A stretch of DNA of 64,000 bases from Chloroflexota bacterium (GCA_022616275.1 JAKEFB010000091.1:26186-90185), one strand, 5' to 3'; counted from the first letter of the stretch, positions 24,956 to 33,387 are shown. Made by a program: numbers and translations. The notes: generated from the letters alone by a model not told the origin.

Positions 24956-26491
24956 ATGAAAGAGTTCTCCTGGCGACGGCGTTGGCCCCTGGACCGGGCC
25001 GAAACGGTGCTATTCCTGGTCGTTTTTGCGTGCTCGGCCTTCTTCAGCGAGATTGCCTACCAGACCAGCAATTACACCGCCCGCCTCTTTCTGACCCGGG
25101 CTGTCGTGGACTACGGCACCTTCCGCCTGGACGCCTACAGCGAAGCGGAGTTGGGCCTGGACGTAGCCGTCTACAACGGCCACGTCTACAGCAACAAGCC
25201 GCCCGGCTCCTCGCTGCTAATGTTGCCCCAGTACCTGCTCATTGGCAAGCCGGTCCAGCTCTTGCTGCGGGCCCTGGACCTGCCCATCCAGGCGCAAAAC
25301 CAGAAGTTCGACCTCGTCAACGTCTTCACTGGCTGGCTGGTGCAAATCTTTTCCCTGGCCTTCTATTCGGCCGTGGCCTTCGTCGCCCTGTACCGCATCC
25401 TGGGGCTCCTGGGCCTCACCCGGCGGCGCTTTGCCCTGACCCTGTTGAGCTACTTCGGTACATTGATGTTCCCCTACGCCACCATCGGCACAGGCGAGAT
25501 GTATACCGTACCACCCCTACTCCTGGGCCTCTACTTTCTCCTCAAAACCACCAGGATGAAAACCTCCGAGGTTTCAGAAACCTCGGAGGTTCAAGCGATG
25601 AAATCGCCGACCTCCGGGGTCTTTTATGCCGGCCTCTTTTATGCCCTGGCCATCTTTACCACCAACCAGGTTGCCCTGATGGCCGCTATCGCCCTGGCTT
25701 ATCTCTGCTGGCAGCGCCGCGCCTGGCGGCCGCTGCTGCCGGCCCTGGCCGCCTTTAGCCTGCCGCTGTTTCTAGCCGGCCTGCTGACCCTGTTGTACAA
25801 TTGGGCCATCTTTGACCATCCCCTGCGTTTTCCTATCCAGTATTGGGAACAAGGCCAGGCAGAGGTCATCCTCTTTGAATGGCCCACGGCCGCCAAGGTG
25901 GTGGAAATGCTTTTTTTGCCCTGGAAAGGCCTTTTCTTTTATTCACCTTATCTGTTGTTGAGCGTCCCCGGCTTTGCCCGCCTGAACCGGCAGCGGCCGG
26001 GTGGACCGGCCGTGGTCTTCCTCCTGGCCGGTTCTTTCCTGGCCTTCTTCCTTTTCCTGCTATTCAACGTTGGCTGGTTTGGCGGGGCCGATTTTGGTTT
26101 CCGCTACGTCGTTCCCGCCCTACCCTTCCTGTGCCTGGGGGCGGCCGCCTGGCTGGACCGGCCACGACTCTATCTTCTGGATCTGGTCCTGACAGCGGCC
26201 AGCGTGGCTATCTGCACCTTCGGCGCCTTGACCGATCCTGAGGTGCCCACCGGCATCCGCAACCCGCTGCTGACCTACAACCTGCCCATCTTCCTGGAGC
26301 AGGCCACCAACAACGTGCCCAACCTGGTCGCCGAACAACTCTTAGGGCTCAACAACTGGCTGATGCGCCTGGCCACCTCCGCCTTCTTCCTTGCCGCCCT
26401 GGGCTGGCTGGTGTGGCGCTTTCAGGCCAATGTGTCACGTGTCAAGTATCAAGTGTCAGGTGACGTAAACCCCGTGACACCTGACACGTGA
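24956..26491 (+). CDS. Polytopic membrane protein, probable GT-C type glycosyltransferase
   Basis: The 511-residue protein has about ten membrane helices. Its first extracytoplasmic loop has the Asp-containing and 'YSNKPPGSSLLMLP' segments typical of GT-C enzymes that use polyprenyl-phosphate sugars (ArnT/PMT style). The specific donor and acceptor are unknown. The start at 24956 (MKEFSWRRRW) gives a positive N-terminus before the first helix. An in-frame palindrome encodes 'KTSEVSETSEVQ' around residues 202-213 in a loop. The last about 20 codons (VSRVKYQVSGDVNPVTPDT) and the TGA stop come from a GTGTCAM repeat tract. Both ends of the repeats look like later additions. Confidence 0.7.
   Translation: MKEFSWRRRWPLDRAETVLFLVVFACSAFFSEIAYQTSNYTARLFLTRAVVDYGTFRLDAYSEAELGLDVAVYNGHVYSNKPPGSSLLMLPQYLLIGKPVQLLLRALDLPIQAQNQKFDLVNVFTGWLVQIFSLAFYSAVAFVALYRILGLLGLTRRRFALTLLSYFGTLMFPYATIGTGEMYTVPPLLLGLYFLLKTTRMKTSEVSETSEVQAMKSPTSGVFYAGLFYALAIFTTNQVALMAAIALAYLCWQRRAWRPLLPALAAFSLPLFLAGLLTLLYNWAIFDHPLRFPIQYWEQGQAEVILFEWPTAAKVVEMLFLPWKGLFFYSPYLLLSVPGFARLNRQRPGGPAVVFLLAGSFLAFFLFLLFNVGWFGGADFGFRYVVPALPFLCLGAAAWLDRPRLYLLDLVLTAASVAICTFGALTDPEVPTGIRNPLLTYNLPIFLEQATNNVPNLVAEQLLGLNNWLMRLATSAFFLAALGWLVWRFQANVSRVKYQVSGDVNPVTPDT
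25562..25592. repeat. In-frame palindromic element inside the membrane protein gene
   Basis: AACCTCCGAGGTTTC, AG, then AAACCTCGGAGGTT forms a near-perfect 13-bp stem with a short loop. It resembles the GGTTT-n-AAACC core of terminator palindromes near 35812 and 61329, yet it lies in a coding region and keeps the frame open. Confidence 0.75.
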
Positions 26492-26530
26492 CACCTGCGG
26501 CTACCAACTATCAACCATCAACTATCAACT
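26432..26530. repeat. GTGTCAM and CAACTAT heptamer tracts; supplies gene C-terminus and stop
   Basis: GTGTCAC-GTGTCAA-GTATCAA-GTGTCAG-GTGAC is followed by a complementary arm. GTGTCACGTGTCA (26432-26444) pairs with TGACACGTGACAC (26482-26494) over 13 bp. The stop TGA of the membrane protein gene is in the second arm. CAACTATCAACCATCAACTATCAACT follows, up to the SD of the next gene. Confidence 0.85.
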
Positions 26531-26540
26531 GAGGTAGTCC

Positions 26541-27257
26541 ATGACGTCTCGCTTCTACTGGCTGGGTAACCGGCGCGACTTCACGCCCACGGTGGTGGAA
26601 CGGGCGCAGCCGGCCCGGCGCATGAGCCGCGCCGCCTTCAGCGGCTGGCTGTTGTTGGGCGCGCTGACGCTCTTTTTTAGCGCCTGGTTCGCTTACCGCT
26701 GGTTTACCCGGCCGCCCTGGCTGGCTCTCCTGCCTCCGATCCTGGTAGAGCTGTTTGACCTGGGCGAAGCGGCCGGGGCCTTTACTCTGGCTTTCGTCTG
26801 GGTGGGTCTGTGGTGGCGCGGCCAGCGCCGCAACACCCCGCCCGGACCGGTGCAGGCTCTGGACGTGGACCGTCTCTACAGCCTCAACCCCAAGGCTTTT
26901 GAAAAATACGTGGCCACCCTCTTCCAGGCCAAAGGCTACCGGGTTATCTGGCGCGGCCGCAGCGGTGATCACGGCGTGGACCTGGAGCTGTTTGGTTCTG
27001 GCGGCCGGCGGGGCATCGTCCAGTGCAAGCGTTACCAGCACACCGTAGGCGAGGACATTGTCCGGGAACTGTTCGGCACGCTCATTCACGAGCGGGCCAG
27101 CCACGCCTTCCTGGTGACCACAGCCGAGGTCTCAGACGCCGCCCGCGAGTGGGCGGCCGGCAAGCCTATGACCCTTATTGACGGCGGGACGTTGGTCCAG
27201 ATCGCCACCGCCCTCCACGGCCGCATCCCGCCGGGCGGGCAACCGCGCGCAGGATGA
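26541..27257 (+). CDS. Membrane-anchored Mrr-like (PD-(D/E)xK) nuclease-domain protein
   Basis: The 238-residue protein has two N-terminal membrane helices (about residues 33-53 and 60-93). A Mrr-type restriction-endonuclease fold follows: E121 in 'PKAFEKYVATLFQAKGYRV', D147 in 'GDHGVDLEL', and Q161-x-K163 in 'GIVQCKRY'. These are the expected catalytic residues. The C-terminal helix is 'VGEDIVRELFGTLIHERASHAFLVTTAEVSDAA'. Such membrane-anchored Mrr proteins may cut foreign or modified DNA, or act on other nucleic acids near the membrane; here the target is unknown. Its stop overlaps the methyltransferase start (ATGA). Confidence 0.85.
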   Translation: MTSRFYWLGNRRDFTPTVVERAQPARRMSRAAFSGWLLLGALTLFFSAWFAYRWFTRPPWLALLPPILVELFDLGEAAGAFTLAFVWVGLWWRGQRRNTPPGPVQALDVDRLYSLNPKAFEKYVATLFQAKGYRVIWRGRSGDHGVDLELFGSGGRRGIVQCKRYQHTVGEDIVRELFGTLIHERASHAFLVTTAEVSDAAREWAAGKPMTLIDGGTLVQIATALHGRIPPGGQPRAG

Positions 27258-27892
27258 CCCACCAGGAGGTGGCCCGCACCATCCAGAGCTACAACCGGAT
27301 TGCGCCCGACTACCTGGCGCATTGGCGAGACCGGGTGGTGATGGCGCGCCACGTGGCCCGTTTTACCGGCCTGCTGGACGCTGCCTGGGGTGAGGACCGG
27401 GCCGGCATCCGGCTGGCCGACGTAGGCTGTGGCCCCGGCTTCGACGCCGCCCTGCTGCGCCGGCAAGGTTTCCAGGTCGCCGGCCTGGAGTTGTCCTGGG
27501 GCATGATTCAGGCTGGCCGGATAGATTACCCGGGCGACCTCGTCCAGGCCGACATGCGCCGGCTACCGCTGGCGGCCCGGCTTCACGGGTTGTGGGTCAA
27601 CGCCTCGTTCCTCCACCTGCCCCGGGCCGAAGCGCCGGGCGCGCTGGCCGGCTTTGCCCGCGTTCTCCGGCCGGGCGGCGTCCTTTATCTGGCCGTCAAA
27701 GCCGGCCAGGGTGAGGAGTGGAAGGCCGAGTCCTACGGCCGGCCGGAACCGCGCTTCTTCACTTATTGGAAACCGGAAGAGATGGATAACCTGTTGGCTG
27801 CCACCGGCTTTCACGTGATAGACGGCTGGCAGGAACAGTCGTCTTCCACGACCACCTGGCTGATCCGCTTTGGACAAAAATTGACCGCATGA
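27254..27892 (+). CDS. Class I SAM-dependent methyltransferase
   Basis: This 212-residue Rossmann methyltransferase has motif I 'LADVGCGPGFDAALL' (about residues 54-68), 'VAGLELSWGMI' for the acidic SAM-ribose contact region, and 'LVQADMRRLPLA' for motif III. It looks like the Methyltransf_11/25 small-molecule type rather than a DNA methylase, as no catalytic (N/D)PPY or PCQ motif is present. It begins within the stop of the Mrr-like gene and its own stop overlaps the next start (ATGA), so the three genes are translationally coupled. The substrate is unknown. Confidence 0.88.
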   Translation: MTHQEVARTIQSYNRIAPDYLAHWRDRVVMARHVARFTGLLDAAWGEDRAGIRLADVGCGPGFDAALLRRQGFQVAGLELSWGMIQAGRIDYPGDLVQADMRRLPLAARLHGLWVNASFLHLPRAEAPGALAGFARVLRPGGVLYLAVKAGQGEEWKAESYGRPEPRFFTYWKPEEMDNLLAATGFHVIDGWQEQSSSTTTWLIRFGQKLTA

Positions 27893-28515
27893 CAACCACC
27901 CTCCTCCTGATCCGCCACGGCCAGACGGACTGGAACGCCGCCGGCCGGTGGCAGGGCCAGATAGACATCCCTTTGAACGACACCGGCCGGGGCCAGGTCC
28001 AGGCCCTGGCCCGGCGGCTGGCCGGTTGGCCCGTCCGGGTAATTTACAGCAGTGATTTGCTGCGAGCGGCAGAAACGGCGGCCATTCTCGGCCGGTCTTT
28101 CGGCCTGAAGCCGGTCTACAAGCCAGCCTTGCGCGAGCGCAACAGCGGTATTTTCCAGGGTATGCTCTTTGAAGAGGTCCAGGCCCATTACCCGGAGCAA
28201 TACCAGCAACTCCTCGAAAACGGCGACGCGCCGCCGGGCGGCGAAAGCGCGCAGGAGGTGAGCTGGCGTGTTGCCCCGGTGTATGAACAGGTTGCCAGCC
28301 GGCACCGGGGTCAGGCCGTCATCATGGTCGGCCACGGCGGCGCGCTACGCATTCTGCTGGCCCACATTTTCGGCCGGCGGCCGGCCGAAGCCAGGCAGTT
28401 CATCCTGCGCTACAACGGCGGCCTGACCATCGTCGAGTTAAACGAGACAGGACCGCACCTGGCTTTGCTGGACGACGTCAGCCATCTGGAAGTGGAAGTG
28501 ACGAGTAATGAGTAA
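27889..28515 (+). CDS. Histidine phosphatase (phosphoglycerate mutase-like)
   Basis: The 208-residue protein begins with the RHG catalytic motif 'LLIRHGQTDWNAAGRWQGQIDIPLNDTG' (phospho-His about residue 10), then 'YSSDLLRAAETA', 'LRERNSGIFQG' and the second catalytic His in 'VIMVGHGGALRILL'. It belongs to the histidine phosphatase superfamily clade 1; relatives include GpmB, CobC and many broad phosphatases. It is third in a tightly overlapping trio. The last 78 bases overlap the 3' end of the convergent beta-helix gene, which is unusual for bacteria. Confidence 0.9.
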   Translation: MTTTLLLIRHGQTDWNAAGRWQGQIDIPLNDTGRGQVQALARRLAGWPVRVIYSSDLLRAAETAAILGRSFGLKPVYKPALRERNSGIFQGMLFEEVQAHYPEQYQQLLENGDAPPGGESAQEVSWRVAPVYEQVASRHRGQAVIMVGHGGALRILLAHIFGRRPAEARQFILRYNGGLTIVELNETGPHLALLDDVSHLEVEVTSNE

Positions 28516-30150
28516 CGAGGTAGGTGTGTGGTGTTGCGTTAGCTTCATGCTCAATTTCGCCAGACGGCCGGCAGGTAACATCAGGCCAACCGGCGGAGAA
28601 GCTTCATACGCGCCAATGTCGCACACGGCCGTGCCGTCGTTGTCCCCATCCACCGGCCGGGGCGCGCCGCGCTGGTCGGTGGCTGGGCAGTCCAGCGGGT
28701 CACCGCCGTCCACGGCCGGGCTGGGGAACAGCATTGCCTGCGTCCACGTCGGCCCACCGTTGTCCCCCAACGGCCACAACATCGGGTTCTGGCCGAGCAC
28801 GTTTCCGGTGGTATCCCCGCTGAGGGTGCAGCCGGCCGGGGATTGCAGCAGGTTGTACCCCTGGGAAAGGAGCGCGCCATAGCAATCCAGTCCCGTATCG
28901 GCCGCATTCCCGGCCACAATCGTCCCTTTCAACGTCATAGTGTCTGTCAGCAGTTGATAGATACCACCCCCTGTACCAACCCCCGGAATACCATCCCCAT
29001 AAGTTAATCCACCAACGGCCGAATTCTCACTGATGGTGCTGTAGCGGATCGCGACCAGGCCACCTTCGCTAAAGATGGCCGCACCATAAGCATTGCCACC
29101 AGGGCCAAAAAGAATTGTGGGATCGTGGGGAACTGGTTGAGCGAAGCCACCCATCCCTCCTTCAACCTGGTTATTAACCAGGTGGCTGTTAAAAACTGTC
29201 ACCAGGCCACAGGTTAAGCCGCCACAGGCATTATAGATGGCGCCACCGTAACCATAGCTACCAAAAATGGGCCCCCAGCCAATACCGACGGTTCCACCGT
29301 CGGCGCCGCGAACATAATTGTCGTAAAAGAGGCTGGACCTGATAGTAACTGAGCCACACCCCTCGGACCGGCAGCCATTATACAACCCGCCACCATAGCT
29401 ATGGTTCGCCATCCAGATGTAGTCTGGCCAGTAGACATAAGTGCTGTTGTTATAAACAGTACTGGTCATCATTTCCAGCCAGCCGAGATTATAAATACCG
29501 CCGCCATAAACTGATGAGCTTTCAGCGCGAACCTCGTTTCCCTGGACGATTGATGCTATTAGCGTTACCTTTTCTCTGTTATAGATGCCACCCCCGTATG
29601 CCCCTCCCTCCCCGACATAAGCCTCGTTAGCTTGGATCCTGGACTCTATGAGAGTCAGTTCTCCCTGGTTGTAAATACCGCCACCATAAGCGTACACATT
29701 GGAATAGCCAATATAATTGTTGGAAACCTCAGCTCTGTTCAGGGTCAAAGCGCCCTCGTTATAAACCCCGCCAGCATAAACCGCATTACCAACCAAAGTC
29801 CCTGTTCCCCCACGGAGGGTTAGATCGGCGACCGTGACCGTCACGCCGCCCATGACGCTTAGAACGGTTCCAAGGCCATTGGCGTTGATGATTGTTCGTG
29901 CGATGCCATCCCCAACCACGTCCAGTTCTTTGTAAATGGTTACTCGCTCGTTGTACGTGCCACTTAGAACGTGGATGGTGGTTCCGGCCGGCACAGCATC
30001 AACGGCCGCCTGGATACTGGTATAGTCACACCCACTGGGACAGACCGTCACCTCCCCGCCCTGGGCCCCGGCCGGCAGCCCGGCCCAAACAGCCCCTAGT
30101 AGCCCCAATCCCAGGCCAATACCAATCAGGAGAAAACGCCCGCGCTTCAT
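28438..30150 (-). CDS. Secreted right-handed beta-helix (choice-of-anchor Q-type) protein
   Basis: The 570-residue protein has a signal peptide (residues 1-29), an N-terminal beta-helix cap ('DYTSIQAAVDAVPAGTTIHVLSGTYNERVTI') and many parallel beta-helix rungs of the form 'YGGGIYN-x-G-x-L-T-L/I'. A C-terminal segment carries the common end block 'NPMLWPLGDNGGPTWTQAM', 'PSPAVDGGDP' and 'DQRGAPRPVDGDNDGTAVCDIGAYE'. Proteins of this kind in Chloroflexota are surface or secreted with pectin-lyase-like folds; no catalytic residues are evident. After 'GAYE' about 50 extra residues overlap the convergent phosphatase gene, so the natural stop may have been lost. Confidence 0.82.
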   Translation of the reverse strand: MKRGRFLLIGIGLGLGLLGAVWAGLPAGAQGGEVTVCPSGCDYTSIQAAVDAVPAGTTIHVLSGTYNERVTIYKELDVVGDGIARTIINANGLGTVLSVMGGVTVTVADLTLRGGTGTLVGNAVYAGGVYNEGALTLNRAEVSNNYIGYSNVYAYGGGIYNQGELTLIESRIQANEAYVGEGGAYGGGIYNREKVTLIASIVQGNEVRAESSSVYGGGIYNLGWLEMMTSTVYNNSTYVYWPDYIWMANHSYGGGLYNGCRSEGCGSVTIRSSLFYDNYVRGADGGTVGIGWGPIFGSYGYGGAIYNACGGLTCGLVTVFNSHLVNNQVEGGMGGFAQPVPHDPTILFGPGGNAYGAAIFSEGGLVAIRYSTISENSAVGGLTYGDGIPGVGTGGGIYQLLTDTMTLKGTIVAGNAADTGLDCYGALLSQGYNLLQSPAGCTLSGDTTGNVLGQNPMLWPLGDNGGPTWTQAMLFPSPAVDGGDPLDCPATDQRGAPRPVDGDNDGTAVCDIGAYEASPPVGLMLPAGRLAKLSMKLTQHHTPTSLLITRHFHFQMADVVQQSQVRSCLV

Positions 30151-30306
30151 CTCATACCCCCTTGCGACTCACCTTTTTATTATACTTGATTTCTTGGCGT
30201 CTTTGCGCCTTTGCGTCAAAATCCTACCCATTCGCGCCATTCGTTCATTCGCGCCATTCGCGATAAAATAACGCCCCAATACCACTAAACGAAAGGTACA
30301 CATCCC

Positions 30307-31674
30307 ATGACCCATCAAGACACCCTGGACCGGATAGACCATTACCTTGACGACCACCTGGAAGAGTTCATCGCCGGGCTGGCCCGGCTGTGCGCCCAGC
30401 CCAGCGTCTCGACCCAGAACGTGGGCATCACCGAGTGCGCCCAACTGGTGGCCGAGATGCTGCGCGAGCACGGCTACCAGGCCGAACTGCTCCCCTCGGC
30501 CGGCTTCCCCATCGTCTACGGCGAAGGGGCCGGCCGCGGCGACAAGACCCTGCTCTTTTACCTGCACTACGACGTCCAGCCGGCCGAGCCGCTGGAACTG
30601 TGGGAATCGCCGCCCTTCACCCTCACCCGCCGGGGCGACAACCTCTACGCCCGTGGCGTGGCCGACGACAAGGGTCACATCATCACCCGCCTGGCCGGGC
30701 TGGCCGCCGTGCGCCACGCCCTGGGCGAGCTGCCCTGCCGGGTCAAATTTATCATCGAGGGCGAAGAGGAAATGGGCAGCCCCAGCATGGCCAGCTTCAT
30801 TGAAGGGCACCAGGAGATGCTGGCGGCCGACGGCTGCGTCTGGGAATTTGGCGGCGTCAACTACGACGGCGCGCCCATCCAGGTCCTGGGCATGCGCGGC
30901 ATTTGCTACGTCGAGCTGGTCGCCAAAACCGCCAACCAGGACGCCCATTCCGGCCTGGGTGGCTCCATCTTCCCCAACGCCGCCTGGCGGCTGGTCTGGG
31001 CCTTGAATACGCTCAAAGACCAGGACGAACGCATTCTCATCCCCGGCTTCTACGACGCCGTCCAGCCGCCCACGCCCTATGACCTGGAGCTGTTGGCCCG
31101 GCTCCCGGACGACGCCGAAAAAACGAAAGAGATGTACGGCTTGAAGGGCTTCTTGAAAGGCATGGCCGGGGTCGAGTTGCGGCGGGCGGCCGTCTTTGAG
31201 CCGACCTGCACCATTTGCGGCCTGGATTCCGGCTACCAGGGTCCTGGCTCCAAGACTGTGCTGCCGGCCGAAGCGCGGGCCAAGGTGGACTTTCGCCTGA
31301 TACCCAACCAATCGCCCGACGACATCCTGGCCAAGCTGCGCGCCCACCTGGACGCCCAGGGCTTTGGCGACATCGAGATCGTTTACCACGGCGGCACCCG
31401 GCCGGCCCGCACCGACCCCAACCACCCCTTCGTCCAGTTAACCAACGAAACGGCGGCCGAGGTCTACGGCCAGGAGATGGTCGTTTCACCCCTGTCCGGC
31501 GGCAGTGGCCCCAACTATCCTTTCGTCCACACCCTGAGGCTGCCGGTCGTGGCCACCGGCGTCGGCTATCCCGGCGGCCGGGTCCACGCCCCTAACGAGC
31601 ATATTCGCCTGCACGACTTTATCCAGGGCATCCGCCACACTGCCCGGATCGTGGAAGCGTTCGGGCGAATGTAG
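30307..31674 (+). CDS. M20 family metallopeptidase (dipeptidase-like)
   Basis: This 455-residue M20 enzyme has metal ligands H87 and D89 ('YLHYDVQP'), D120 ('RGVADDKGH'), the catalytic-base Glu pair in 'IIEGEEEMGSPS', and later 'GGSGPNYPFVHTL' and 'GRVHAPNEHI' carrying the last ligand His. The dimerisation lid lies in the middle ('HSGLGGSIFPNAAWRLVWAL'). Family members cleave dipeptides or N-acylated amino acids with two Zn ions in the cytoplasm. The upstream gap holds TTTGCG/CATTCGCGC short repeats (30190-30262). Length is normal. Confidence 0.92.
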   Translation: MTHQDTLDRIDHYLDDHLEEFIAGLARLCAQPSVSTQNVGITECAQLVAEMLREHGYQAELLPSAGFPIVYGEGAGRGDKTLLFYLHYDVQPAEPLELWESPPFTLTRRGDNLYARGVADDKGHIITRLAGLAAVRHALGELPCRVKFIIEGEEEMGSPSMASFIEGHQEMLAADGCVWEFGGVNYDGAPIQVLGMRGICYVELVAKTANQDAHSGLGGSIFPNAAWRLVWALNTLKDQDERILIPGFYDAVQPPTPYDLELLARLPDDAEKTKEMYGLKGFLKGMAGVELRRAAVFEPTCTICGLDSGYQGPGSKTVLPAEARAKVDFRLIPNQSPDDILAKLRAHLDAQGFGDIEIVYHGGTRPARTDPNHPFVQLTNETAAEVYGQEMVVSPLSGGSGPNYPFVHTLRLPVVATGVGYPGGRVHAPNEHIRLHDFIQGIRHTARIVEAFGRM

Positions 31675-31769
31675 CTTCTGGCTTTACCCCTGAGGGCGAA
31701 GCAGAAGTTTCGCAGACAACCACAAAACATGGTGTGATAATTCATCATACTATTCTTGTGAGGTGTTGA

Positions 31770-32012
31770 ATGGCAACGACTAAAGTAGCTGTAACAATTG
31801 ACACAAATTTGCTAGCAGAACTAGATCAACTCGTCGCCCAGCAGGTTTTCCCAACTCGTAGTAAGGCATTTCAAGAGGCCCTTGAAGATAAGCTGGCACG
31901 GATACGTCGTACCCGATTGGCGGCCGAATGCGCTAAACTTGAGCCCCAGGTTGAACAGACATTGGCTGAAGAGGGTATGGAGTACGAGTTAAAAATATGG
32001 CCCGAATACTAA
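31770..32012 (+). CDS. Ribbon-helix-helix antitoxin (CopG/MazE-like)
   Basis: The 80-residue protein starts '[22 protein letters not shown]', a ribbon-helix-helix DNA-binding fold, followed by a basic/acidic helical tail ('[23 protein letters not shown]') typical of antitoxins paired with MazF-type toxins. It overlaps the start of a broken mazF gene. The DNA here is lower in GC than flanking genes, consistent with horizontal arrival. It would now be an orphan antitoxin and may still autorepress its promoter (region 31735-31765). Confidence 0.82.
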   Translation: MATTKVAVTIDTNLLAELDQLVAQQVFPTRSKAFQEALEDKLARIRRTRLAAECAKLEPQVEQTLAEEGMEYELKIWPEY

Positions 32013-32145
32013 GAGGGGACATTGGGTAAAAATTAGCCAGATTCGCACTTTAGCCGTCGAACGACTCAGTAGCAGGATTGATACTGTCTCATCTGAAGAA
32101 CTCGATGAGATTATTGATGGTCTAAACGAAATTGTTGTCAAGTAA
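31997..32145 (+). pseudogene. mazF-family toxin with its core deleted
   Basis: ATG at 31997 gives the standard MazF/PemK start 'MARILRGDI'. It then jumps, at about 32022, straight to the standard C-terminus in another frame, 'WVKISQIRTLAVERLSSRIDTVSSEELDEIIDGLNEIVVK' in two steps: WVKISQIRTL at 32023-32052, the rest to the TAA at 32143-32145. About 70 internal residues, including the catalytic and RNA-binding core, are absent and the frame is broken (TAA at 32027). The start overlaps the antitoxin stop region as in intact antitoxin-mazF pairs. Clearly a remnant. Confidence 0.8.
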
Positions 32146-32159
32146 TAGAGCGAAAAGAT

Positions 32160-33323
32160 GTGACTGAGAAATTTGCATCGCTTTTGTCTGATGAACATGG
32201 CTCGCAATTATACGATGCTTTGGTAGCCGGTGTGGCGATGGGTTTTCCGGGTATTTCAGTTGCTCTTGGGAAGAAAGCTGATCTCCTCTGGGCAGGGGCT
32301 GCCGGTTACGACGACATTGCCAATAAAGCACCAGTCACTCTCAATACTCGCTTCGGTATCGGCAGCATTACCAAGACATTCGTGGCGGTTGTTGTGTTCC
32401 AACTGATGCACGAGGGGAAGTTAAGGTTAGATTACCCCGTCACACATTATGTCAAGGAGCCAGTTGTTCAACACATTCCCAATGCTGATAAGGCAACACT
32501 GCGCCAACTTCTAAATCATACGAGCGGGATTCCTACCTGGGAGTTTCAGCCAGAATGGATTCAACGCGGCCGTGGCAACCAGCTAGCGCCTGACCATATC
32601 TGGGGCAAAACAGAAACACTTGACTACATTGCCAACGGTCAGGCGAAAGCTGAATTTGCGCCGGGGATGAGCTATGCCTACTCAAATACGAACTATACAC
32701 TTCTTGGACTGGCTGTGGAAGCGGTGACGGGCAATGAGCTTACGCTCGAGATCCGGCGCCGGATTCTTGAACCGTTGGGAATGAAAGATACATTCATGGA
32801 GTCATTTGAGTCAATTCCAGGTGGAATTGCTCATCGTTATCATTATGCCACGCCAACCTTTGTTCGGGATGCCGGCCTGCATGAGTGCTTTTCAGAAGTC
32901 AGGCCGTATATTATCGAGACTACCTTTGCCAACCTATCGCCAGAATGGGCAGCCGGCGGCATGGTTTCTACCCCGAGCGATCTTGTTTGCTTTGCCCAGG
33001 CTTTACGAGATGGAGCGCTTCTTTCATCGGTGATGCAAAAAGAAATGTTCACCTATGTACCATCAGCCAATAGCGAGGGGTTGGAGTACATGCAAGGCAT
33101 TGCGCGACTCCTTAATATGCACGATTCGATGTCTCTCGTTGGGCACACTGGCGGGACACTCGGATTTTCATCTGTCCTGTACTGGTTTGAGGAGATCGAT
33201 CTAATCGCTTCGGTGATGATCAATATCGGCAGCATGCACAGCGGTTTGAACCCTACACCAATTTCTCTTTATCTTAAGAACATATTGCTTCCTGTTGCAG
33301 TGGAGTATCAAAAGACTCAATAG
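32160..33323 (+). CDS. Serine hydrolase of the beta-lactamase/class C family
   Basis: The 387-residue protein has SxxK at S69-I-T-K72 ('GIGSITKTF'), the Tyr motif 'YAYSNTNYTLLG' and the third-box equivalent 'VGHTGGTLGF'. These are the catalytic motifs of penicillin-binding-protein-like esterases and peptidases. No signal peptide is evident, so it may be a cytoplasmic esterase. The start is GTG at 32160 (an ATG two bases earlier is out of frame). Codon use is more AT-rich than the surrounding genes, and it lies directly behind the broken toxin-antitoxin locus, suggesting that both came in together. Confidence 0.85.
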   Translation: MTEKFASLLSDEHGSQLYDALVAGVAMGFPGISVALGKKADLLWAGAAGYDDIANKAPVTLNTRFGIGSITKTFVAVVVFQLMHEGKLRLDYPVTHYVKEPVVQHIPNADKATLRQLLNHTSGIPTWEFQPEWIQRGRGNQLAPDHIWGKTETLDYIANGQAKAEFAPGMSYAYSNTNYTLLGLAVEAVTGNELTLEIRRRILEPLGMKDTFMESFESIPGGIAHRYHYATPTFVRDAGLHECFSEVRPYIIETTFANLSPEWAAGGMVSTPSDLVCFAQALRDGALLSSVMQKEMFTYVPSANSEGLEYMQGIARLLNMHDSMSLVGHTGGTLGFSSVLYWFEEIDLIASVMINIGSMHSGLNPTPISLYLKNILLPVAVEYQKTQ

Positions 33324-33344
33324 ATCCAAAATCTGCTCATCGGA

Positions 33345-33387
33345 GATTGACAAATCCCTGGCTTTAGCCCGGATTTGTCAATCCGGG
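33345..33387. repeat. Two mutually exclusive hairpins after the serine hydrolase gene
   Basis: GATTGACAAATCC (33345-33357) pairs perfectly with GGATTTGTCAATC (33371-33383). Alternatively CCCGGATT (33368-33375) pairs with AATCCGGG (33380-33387). Both use the same bases, so only one can form. It may be a terminator without U-tract or a mobile palindrome. Confidence 0.65.

Noticed and set aside
26541-27892. Classical restriction-modification system
   Set aside because: The methyltransferase lacks (N/D)PP(Y/F) or PCQ catalytic motifs and resembles small-molecule enzymes, so a DNA R-M pair is not supported.
30169-31425. 418-residue open frame antisense to the M20 peptidase
   Set aside because: Shadow frame in GC-rich DNA; the peptidase has all metal ligands on the plus strand.
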